This document shows, in pieces, positions 55,777 to 64,000 of a stretch of DNA of 64,000 bases. The notes under the pieces are model-generated. The model was not told the origin of the DNA, did no database searches, and saw nothing but the letters and a program-made list of their open reading frames with translations. Positions within the stretch are counted from its first letter, which is position 1, and each line of letters opens with the position of its first letter. Origin of the DNA: Myotis daubentonii (taxonomy: Eukaryota > Chordata > Mammalia > Chiroptera > Vespertilionidae); the NCBI RefSeq assembly GCF_963259705.1, contig NC_081846.1, positions 60,255,722-60,319,721 on the forward strand. The letters run 5' to 3'. Position numbers and translations under genes: made by a program.

Positions 55777-56059
55777 TAAGTACATAACGTAGTAGATATA
55801 AGGAAACCGCAAGGCTATTTCTATAAAAATAAAAATAAAATGTCAAGCAGTTTTACTGGCCATAAATATACTATCATAAAAAATGAGGTCACAATAACCA
55901 CAGATGTATCTGTCCTGAAAATATACGCAAAATGACATAAAATGCTATTAAACTTTTGATACAACCATAAGGGTTAAAAAAACATAATAGGGAGATAATG
56001 ACACAAGTGAAATACTAACAAGATGAAAAGGACATAAGAAAATAATGTTTAAGTAATTG
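55777..56059. other. No recognisable feature
   Basis: This is AT-rich non-coding sequence with nothing identified. Confidence 0.45.
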
Positions 56060-56285
56060 TCATTTATCAAAATCGTATGTTATATATTCTCACATTTAAT
56101 AATTTCAAAAAAATATACATTTTCTTTGCCTCAGAAGAAACAGGACAAGAAACATTACTCATATATTGTAAATAGGGAAATTTTACTCAAGAATACCATT
56201 TGACTTGGCAAAGATAATACAGCCAGTGAAGGGCAGATCTGGATTCTAACTCGGCATTCTTTCTACCACAGTAGCTAGCCATGCA
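56060..56285 (-). repeat. MIR SINE remnant
   Basis: On the plus strand this reads 'GACTTGGCAAAGATAATACA', 'GAAGGGCAGATCTGGATTCT' and 'GGCATTCTTTCTACCACAGT', the reversed MIR head. Confidence 0.7.
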
Positions 56286-57278
56286 GGTATAGATTATTCT
56301 AAATACCATATTAAAAAGTCAATACTATGTATAACCTCTGCACTCTAGAAGTTTTCAATATAATCAGACTTTCAATGTGAGAAACCATATAAAAGGACTT
56401 ACAGTATTCTGTAAATAATGAAAGATACAGCTTTTAAATAAATTTAGTTTATACTCTTTCCATAACTTAATGTTCAGGTTACTGGTAGATCTCTGTAGAT
56501 TACACCAAATAGTTAAATAAAATGTTAAGAATATTGCCAAGAACTAGTGAAATAAATTTTGACACAAAAAAATTAGTCAAGTATCTGTAAGAAAAAATGC
56601 TGGAAGTAGAACCTTGGAAGTTCATGTTTTTAAATATGTGGTGCGAGAATGGGGGTGAAGGGGGTAAAAATGAAAGACATGAGTTTGGAGACGTTTTCCT
56701 ATACAGGACTTCTATGCTGCAACACATGTTTTATACATTATTTGAATTCTTTGAGAGATAAGTGGAGGTGGTATATTACCATTTTCCAAAAAAGGAAACT
56801 TCCAAAGAAAACTATATTCCCCAAACACCCAAGCAGTTGGTAGAGGATGCAAGATATTAAAAGTAGAAAGTAACTGAAGACAAATCTCTAAAAGAGAATT
56901 TTGAAGAGAGGGAGGGGGAAAAAAACAGTTAATAAATACTTATTAGCTGACTAGTAAATGACAGTGGGAGAATGTGATCCAAACCAGTAACAATTTGAAG
57001 GCTTTGATTTTTTTAAAAAAACAAATGGCTGAAGTTGAGATTATTACCAATGAAGTTATATTTTTTTAAGGTTTTTGAATGTCTAAGGAAATTATTTTAA
57101 AACATGGACCATTAAGCAGCAGAATAATATCCCAAAGGAAACATCAAAAGCCCAGATGAGCCATTAAAAACTCTTCAGAGTCAAATAACACTTCAAGTCT
57201 CAGCTCTACATTAAAGGTGTATGTGTTAACAAAATTAAAATTAATTTTAAAAATTAAAATTAAAAAATTACCTATATT
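56286..57278. other. No recognisable feature
   Basis: This is AT-rich non-coding sequence with nothing identified. Confidence 0.45.
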
Positions 57279-57498
57279 GCCGAAACCGGTTTGGCTCAGT
57301 GGATAGAGCGTCGGCCTGCGGACTGAAAGGTCCCAGGTTCGATTCTGGTCAAGGGCATGTACCTGGGTTGCGGGCATATCCCCAGTAGGAGATGTGCCGG
57401 AGGCAGCTGATCGATGTTTCTCTCTCATCGATGTTTCTAACTCTCTATCTCTCTCCCTTCCTCTCTGTAAAAAATCAATAAAATATATTTTAAAAAAT
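57279..57498 (+). mobile_element. VES-type SINE (young subfamily)
   Basis: The head is 'GAAACCGGTTTGGCTCAGTG', with near-intact B box GGTTCGATTCTGG and the end 'GTAAAAAATCAATAAAATAT'. The target duplication TTACCTATATT lies at 57268-57278 and 57499-57509. Confidence 0.96.
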
Positions 57499-57881
57499 TT
57501 ACCTATATTTATAAATAAGGTAAAACAAAACCTTACATGTATAATGTAATGGTAATACAGAATTTCCTGTATCCACTACCATCAGATTTTATTCTCCCAG
57601 TCATGTAAGATCCTCATTTTCCAAAGTGAAACCACATTATATTGGGGCATGGCAAAGTGAACGCAGGAAGGCAATACCCCCATGCCTATGGCACATAACT
57701 GCTGTCACAGTTCCAGAAAATGAAATGTGTCAGGGAAGGCATTTTTCAACAGATTATGCTCTATTCTCACTTTTGTGTGCAGAGTAAAAACCACTGCACA
57801 AGCAGGAAATGTATAACAACTTAGACAGATCTTGGAGACACATCAAAAGAAAATCCTTGAACCATAAAAATAATTGATTTA

Positions 57882-58082
57882 GCCAGGCTGGCATGGCTCA
57901 GTGGTTGGATTAAGAGGTCACAGTCGATTCCCAGTCAGGGCACATGCCCGGGTTGCAGGCTCAATCCCCAGTGTGGGGAGTGCAGAAGGCAATTGATCAA
58001 TGATTCTGTCTCATTATTGATGTTTTTATCTTTCTCTCCCTCTCTCTTCCTCTCTGAAATCAACAAAAATATATTTAAAAAT
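57882..58082 (+). mobile_element. VES-type SINE (older subfamily) with a deleted head segment
   Basis: The head 'GCCAGGCTGGCATGGCTCAG' is followed after 'GTGGTTGGATTAAGAGGTCA' by normal SINE sequence, so about 15 bp between the A and B boxes are missing. The target duplication AAATAATTGATTTA is exact (57868-57881 and 58083-58096). Confidence 0.95.
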
Positions 58083-58096
58083 AAATAATTGATTTA

Positions 58097-58987
58097 TCTA
58101 TACCTTTTTTCCTAAATAAGTTTGAAATTTATTTTAACCAAAGTTGGGGCAGAATTTATCTATAGTTAGCATTTATTGAAGTAAGTTATTCTCATAACTG
58201 CACAAATCAAATAATAGCAGCTCTTTATTAACTTTCAGTATGCTCATGAGAAGGCACATACATATTGACATTTTGCAATTAAGATACTCATAGAATCTTA
58301 TTAAATGGACAGTGTCATTAATAGCATAATCTCCATAACTATAAAATTTGTCATCTAATTTTAACATATCAAATGTCTAAGATTTTACTTTTTCTTCAAT
58401 TAAAATTTTATTTCTTAAAGAATTCTAAAAGACAAGTGGGGCATGATTCAAAAGTGCTCTCTAGAACTTAATTTTAAATTATAGAGTACACATGTATAAT
58501 TGAATGATTTTAAATATCTTCACAGATATCTTCTAGAAAAGGTTTTGGATTCCCACTTTAATTGGACATTGTATTTTCATATCACTGTATCTTTAAAAGA
58601 TTGTGTTTTGAAGACAAATATTCTAAATACTTAATAACTCTTTAAAATTAATTTTAGCGACAAATTTCGGATTAAATTAATAATTTCAGACTATTTATTT
58701 TTACCAAAGCACTGAGCATATAGCATCTGACTTATAAATGTACTCATCACATTGATATAAGGCATGTTTCAAAAGCTAAATGAATTTAAGTAATATCCAT
58801 TTAACTTATGTTTCCTTTCCCAGGAAGGACAAAATGAACACAGAATACAACAAAATGATAAATACACACTATTAATACACACTATTGCTATTTTACACAG
58901 ACTTAAGTACAAATCAGAACATAGCACTCTCCTCTTAAAGACCTATGATCTTTTTTGCCTAATAATTGAAGTTCTAGCACCCTTGGC
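58097..58987. other. No recognisable feature
   Basis: This is AT-rich non-coding sequence with nothing identified. Confidence 0.45.
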
Positions 58988-59192
58988 CAAGGGTCCTCAA
59001 ACTACGGCCCGCAGGCCACATGCAAATACAAATATTGTATTTGCTTCCGTTTTGTTTTTTTACTTCAAAATAAGATATGTGCAGGGTGCATAGGAATTTG
59101 TTCATAGTTTTGTTTTTTTAAACTATAGTCCGGCCCGCCAACGGTCTGAGGGACAGTGAACTGGCCCCATTTAAAAAGTTTGAGGACCCCTG
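58988..59192 (+). mobile_element. hAT MITE, 205 bp
   Basis: The ends CAAGGGTCCTCAAACT and AGTTTGAGGACCCCTG pair as inverted repeats of the CAGGGGTCCTCAAACT type. The interior has 'GGCCCGCAGGCCACATGCAA' and 'GTCCGGCCCGCCAACGGTCT'. The target duplication is decayed. No transposase. Confidence 0.82.
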
Positions 59193-59395
59193 CTAGGCTC
59201 TCCAATATCTTTCCAGCCTTTTCCACTTTATACCTCACACTCTTCGGTCCAAATCTGAATTTAGAAACTCCCCTATCTATTCCCTTCATTTTTGCACCCC
59301 TAACCCTACACTTTTACAATCTTAAGTGTCTCTCCTTCATCTCAGGCTTCAAACTCCATTAAGCGCAACATCAAATTTTATTTAATTCAATTTTT

Positions 59396-59561
59396 TGCCC
59401 TGGCCAGTGTGGTTCAGTTGGTTGAGCATCACCCCAAGCACCAAAAGGTCACCTGTTGGATTCCTGGTCAGGGCACATACCTGGGTTGCCCGCCGATCCC
59501 CCTGGTAGGGGCGTGCAGGAAGCAGCCAACCCATCTCTCTCTCAAATCAATGAAAACATAT
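59396..59561 (+). mobile_element. VES-related SINE with shortened 3' body
   Basis: The head is 'GCCCTGGCCAGTGTGGTTCA', then 'GTTGGATTCCTGGTCAGGGC', and it ends 'CTCAAATCAATGAAAACATA' after an abbreviated CT segment. The target duplication TTAATTCAATTTTT (59382-59395) recurs with one change at 59562-59575. Confidence 0.92.
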
Positions 59562-59689
59562 TTTAATTCAAATTTTCAACAAGGTTTTTCCCACAGCCTA
59601 GCCAAAAGGGGTTGTTGATTCTTCAAATTTCCACTAGCAACCACCTCTCATCTGAATTCCTGCTATAGCACTTGAATTGACTGACCCAC

Positions 59690-60330
59690 TTCCAGGTTTG
59701 CCCCATTTAGCACTTCCCCAAGGTCAGCCAGAGTAACTTTTTATGCAGAAGCATAATTGTGATCATGTCATGTTCATGCTTAAAATCTGTGACCCTCCAT
59801 TACCCAAAACAATTAAGTGCAAACACATACATGACTAAAAACTGCTACGTTTTCCTGTCTTCTCCCACTACCATCTGCTGCAACTCCTTCTTTTCCCTGT
59901 GACCTCACACATACTCTACCTCTAACCCTATGAGTGCCATTCAGTACCTTAAAGATAGCAAGTGCTCTCTTTCTCCTGCACTTCCGGCCTTCTAACTTTG
60001 TACACTGTTTCAATAATACTCTTTGCATTTCTCTTTGCCTGGCTAACTCCCACTTACCTTCCTGAGCCTAGATGGTGGTCTTCACACTGCCCTCCATCTC
60101 CTGGTATACATCCCAATTTACACCATTCACCACTGCTTATGTAAGAGTTTTTCTCTCTCATTGGATTATGGGCTTTGCTGGCTGAGAACCACTGAGTTTC
60201 TCATTCACTATTGTGTACCCAGAGCTTGGATTAGTGCTTTACATCTAATGGTTGCTTTATTCATAGTTGTTGAAAATATGAATGTCTCAATAACCACCAC
60301 TCTTACTGTATTTGCTCAGAAAAGAACTTT
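59690..60330 (+). repeat. L2 LINE 3' region
   Basis: The L2 order is followed over about 640 bp: 'GCCAGAGTAACTTTTTATGC', 'TTGTGATCATGTCATGTTCA', 'CTTTGCCTGGCTAACTCCCA', 'GATTATGGGCTTTGCTGGCT' and the terminal 'TTGTTGAAAATATGAATG'. It is decayed and non-coding. Confidence 0.8.
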
Positions 60331-63119
60331 TAAAGTTGTTCAAGATATAGTCTATAAGGCATTGATCTCTTGACTGACCTTCCCCTCTGCTGAGCTAGGC
60401 AACTAGATGATCTGACCTAAAACTTAGAGCCAAGTAACAGAGAAAAAAATAATATTATTGACATTTCTTAACAAAATACAGTCTCCGTGACCATAAATTG
60501 TGTTGTAGTAGGTAAGCAAGAAATGCAATTAAGTAAATGAAACATTGTTGGTAATAAGAATGCCAGAATAACACTCAAAGCACAAAAACATATTCCAGAC
60601 TATTTTGTCAACTGGTTTTGAAAAAAATGGGCAACTTATTTTATCTCACAGAATCATAGTTTCCATTTCCAGCAAATAGACATTTTGATTAGATTATCAC
60701 TAAAGTGTATTTATAATTCTATCATTCCAATTCTATTATTGAATTAGGTGACAACTGAGCTTCAAAAATCATAAATGTGCCTTTTCTTCTTCTATCAACT
60801 TTTTCTGGTTCTAATAATATTATGGCTTCTACTACAAAGAAACTAAAGGCTCCCTTAAAGGTGAAATTAGCATATTAGATTGTACCAAGCATATGCAAGC
60901 AAGGGAAGATATCATATCATAATTAAATGATAGCTTCAATAATATCGGATACTTTAACTGGTATCTGTACTGCTGGTCTAGTTGAACCTGAAACCTAGGA
61001 AGGCACTCCATAAAGGTCAGGTCCCTTCCTTTACTGACAATTCAGACACATTTTAGAGATAAGCTTAATTCAGCTTTTAGACAATATTCTATAACTGAAT
61101 TAAAAACATTGGATAAACATAAAAAGTTCATGATCAAAAAGTGTCTTCAATCTTAGCCTCAAAAACTTAAGACACTTGAACTTCTTTATAAAGAATGATT
61201 GTGAGGCACAACCATTCTACAATTTACAGTTTATGAAATATTAAAATTGTAACTAAATGAAGAGAATAGCCATATAAGTTTAATAAACCTTCCCATTTTT
61301 TCCATTTACTGTATAAAAAATGGATGGTAATGAAGCACATTTGAGAAAAGGCCATGGGGAGAAACTGCAGAGCAAAGCAAAACCAGAAAGAAACAGATAA
61401 CACATGTTAAAACATTTTTGGAACTGATAATGCTAATCTGAATAAATACACACATATAAAGAGACTATCATTTTCTCTCCACATTCTCTAAGTAGTGCTG
61501 CCAAATACGGGAGGATTGGAGCCATTTCGGGGAAACTGCTGAATCAGGAGCATGAGTCAGAAAGTAAACCCTTCGCACAGAAAAAGTACTTTAAAAAGTG
61601 CTGATACCTCATCCACAAACAGACATGCATTCGGTTCAGCAGGTCCAAGCCTTCTCTAGGCACCAAGGCCCCAGGCCCTCTTCCCTTCCTGAACTCATCC
61701 GCTCATATCATGTGCATTTGGAAGAAAGTGATTCCTCCCAAGGACCAGAGTTTATCTGTGACTACATACTGCCTGGGATGTCTGTAAAGATGTCTCTAAA
61801 AACTAATGGCAGAACGTTTTCTAATTCAAATAACAAGAAAGTCTAAAATAAAAATAAAATTAGGCAACTAAAATAAAGGCTTAAATCATATTACAAATTA
61901 ACTGAGAGACACAGGGGGAAATTGCTTGACAGTAATTTCAGGGAAACTAAGAAACCCCTTCTCCACAAGCCTTTAAGATCTAAGCATCCCTCCCGCCTGG
62001 TCTAGACATTGCTCTTCTCTGAAGGTGGCAGCAGGGATAGATCCTAAGTAGAGTTACCCTCAGGCTGATGAGGATATTTTTGGCACAAGCGGTTCAGCAA
62101 GGGCACCCCGTGTATAATTACCACAGGGTGATGTTCCAAGGTTACGGCATCCTTGGACAACAAGGAATTGATTGTTCTCTCTCCTCCCATGCCCCAAGAC
62201 AAGGCCTTCTCATGCTGAGACTCTCCATCAGCGTCATTAGTAAATATTAAAATGCCCCCATTTATAAAATTACTTCTTATTGATCTCATTGGACATTTAT
62301 TTTCTAATGCAACAATAACAACAGCAGCAATGATTTCCCACTTGAATTTCAGCTCTAAGCACTACTCTGTGAGCTGAATGGGTTAATGATCTTAGCTCTT
62401 CTTTAGACAGAGCCTAAGGCATAGAAGGGACAATGTAATAATTAATCAAAGCAAGCACTGTTAAATTGGGCCTAGAATTTTTATTTGTCAAGATAAACTC
62501 ACTCTATTTGGATCTCAAATCATCATTTCCTACTTTAAACCATATTTCTATTTCATTTCTGCAATCTCCACAAAATATAACATCAAAAAAGAAAAGGCCT
62601 CAAATAGTTTAGCTATATTGTGTAGTAGCCAGTGTCAGTCTTAGAGTAAAATTATGGAAATTGTCCTTTGAAACTTTTCAGTAAGCATAATGACATCCCC
62701 TCCTATGAAACAGTAAATAACCACACAAAGTATTCTGTAATAATGCATGTGCAGCGATTTCAATGATCAGAATTCTCTCCATCAATGAATGGTACTAACA
62801 TCCTTGTTTGGCATTTCTATTACATCTTCACACAATGTTCCACAATAGCTATAACATCTTGTTCTTAGTTATGATGATGAATAGCAGTGCATTTTAATTC
62901 ATATTCCTGATTTTCACCCTTTTCTACCCACCTTAATTTGCATTTGGCTACACAGTCTGAAGTGAAATAAAGCTTCATCTCTGAAGACTTGAGAAATTTA
63001 AAGAATTATGTTGTCCTTCATTTTTATCAAATGTCAGTGTGACAGTCTAGGCCAAAATATTGCAGTTGAGTAATTAATTCAATAAAGTTATCAAACTTTA
63101 TTTTCTTAATAAGAATTAG
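60331..63119. other. 2.8-kb repeat-poor tract, no recognisable feature
   Basis: This is non-coding sequence. The stretch 61490-62290 is slightly less AT-rich than its surroundings and free of recognisable repeats, so it would be the first place to look for conserved non-coding sequence. I see no exon signal. Confidence 0.4.
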
Positions 63120-63343
63120 CCCTAACCGGTTTGGCTCAGTGCATAGAGCATCGGCCTGCGGACTGAAGGGTCCCAGCTTCGATTCTGGTCAAGGGCATGT
63201 GCCTTGGTTGAGGGCACAGCCCCAGTAGGGGGTGTGCAGGAGGCAGCTGATCGGTGTTTCTCTCTCATTGATGTTTCTAACTCTCTATCCCTCTCCCTTC
63301 CTCTCTGTAAAAAAAAATCAATAAAATATATGTTTTTTTAAAA
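63120..63343 (+). mobile_element. VES-type SINE (young subfamily)
   Basis: The head is 'CCCTAACCGGTTTGGCTCAG' and the end is 'CTCTGTAAAAAAAAATCAAT'. One base of the B box is changed (GCTTCGATTCT). The short flanks AAGAATTA and AAGAATCA are compatible with a target duplication. Confidence 0.93.
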
Positions 63344-63860
63344 AAGAATCACCTGGGTACTTTTTTAAAATGCAAATTTCCTGGGCCACAAGCACTAGAC
63401 GTTTTGACAATGTAAGTCTAAGCAAGGACCCAGAAGTCAAATTTTTAATAAGTATCCTATAGGGTCTTAGTGTAGGTCATCCCAGGATGTCACCTTGAAA
63501 ATCTCTGAAAATGAATTAGTTAATGTCTAAAATGTGAAGTTCCTTGTCATTGAACTATGCCATATCTTCACCAAAACTGTTTTCCCCAATTACAATTCCC
63601 CTATGCCTACATTAAAAATTAACTAGGTTATTCATAAGGTTTGCTAACATATTTTATTCATATCAGCCATAGGCAAGATTGCGACAAATACAGTGTCAAT
63701 ACTGTCCAACACACCTCACTCACAGTAATTTACCCATCCAACCTCCTACTCAAAAAAAAGGAGAAACTTCCATCCTAAGAAGCTGAGGATGGTATTAATG
63801 ATAAGGGTTAGCTAGCTAGCTTAGTTAGGCACACAGGAAGTGGGGGTCCAGGAGGCATTT
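63344..63860. other. No recognisable feature
   Basis: This is non-coding sequence with nothing identified. Confidence 0.45.
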
Positions 63861-63931
63861 CTGGCCTGAGCAAATAAAACAGCCATAAACAAAGGACAGG
63901 GGTATCTCTGGCCTGAGCAATTAAAGCAGCC
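63861..63931. repeat. Two-copy direct repeat near the window edge
   Basis: TCTGGCCTGAGCAA followed by a TAAA(A/G)CAGCC-like segment occurs at 63861-63883 and again at about 63909-63931, 48 bp apart. The element it belongs to continues past the window. Confidence 0.75.
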
Positions 63932-64000
63932 CTGACCGGAGCAGCTGGAAGAGCAGAGGGGTAATAAAACATCCTCAACCAGGACACCTGAGAGAGAGCC

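Overview
This window is vertebrate nuclear DNA. I found no protein-coding gene, exon, rRNA, CRISPR array or functional tRNA gene in it. It is AT-rich and non-coding, and is best read as intergenic or deep intronic sequence from a vespertilionid bat (Myotis, Eptesicus, Pipistrellus and relatives). Three lineage-marking repeat types support that reading. The first is about 20 copies of a tRNA-derived SINE of the VES type, with a 'TGGCTCAGTGG' head, a 'GGTTCGATTCC' B box and a CT-rich 3' body ending in 'AATCAATAAAA'. The second is at least 15 Helitron rolling-circle transposons of the HeliBat type, with 5' 'TC..TATATAATAAAAG', a 3' hairpin plus CTAG, and insertion between A and T. The third is recent hAT and mariner MITEs, including a SPIN-like hAT element with a perfect 8-bp target duplication. 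Shared mammalian repeats (MIR, L2, L1M, MaLR LTRs, MER5A) form the older layer.

Layout. Positions 1-11.2 kb hold MIRs, two copies of a 235-bp hAT MITE in opposite orientation, seven or eight VES copies, two probable endogenous-retrovirus LTRs (2.1 and 10.8 kb), a head-to-head Helitron chimera (3.6-4.1 kb) and a short minus-strand Helitron (9.5 kb). Positions 11.2-19.3 kb are repeat-poor, with MER5A, a 131-bp mariner MITE, an MLT1-type LTR and an old L1 fragment. Positions 19.3-30.2 kb hold a 785-bp Helitron, L1 and MaLR scraps, an unexplained inverted repeat (24.15-24.46 kb), a run of four Helitrons head to tail (26.6-28.9 kb), and a VES whose tail was split by another Helitron (29.5-30.2 kb). 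Positions 30.9-35.9 kb are one long old L1 on the plus strand, broken by a MaLR LTR and three VES copies and lacking the part of ORF2 that encodes the reverse-transcriptase active site. Positions 36-46.8 kb hold a composite Helitron pair containing a 47-bp minisatellite, the SPIN-like element, and a 1.15-kb GC-rich Helitron carrying ~80-bp tandem units, next to two VES copies. Positions 46.8-64 kb hold a possible LTR interrupted by a hAT MITE, four more Helitrons, L2 remnants, another hAT MITE, several VES copies and long repeat-poor tracts.

There are no genes to connect functionally, so the biology here is transposon biology. Helitrons re-use the A|T junction created by earlier Helitrons, pick up and tandemly expand GC-rich internal sequence, and carry an inverted pair of motifs matching the CTCF core consensus plus POU-octamer motifs. 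That regulatory cargo is the observation most worth following up. All family assignments were made by eye from memory of consensus features, without a repeat-database search. Boundaries supported by target-site duplications or terminal motifs are firm; the others are approximate.
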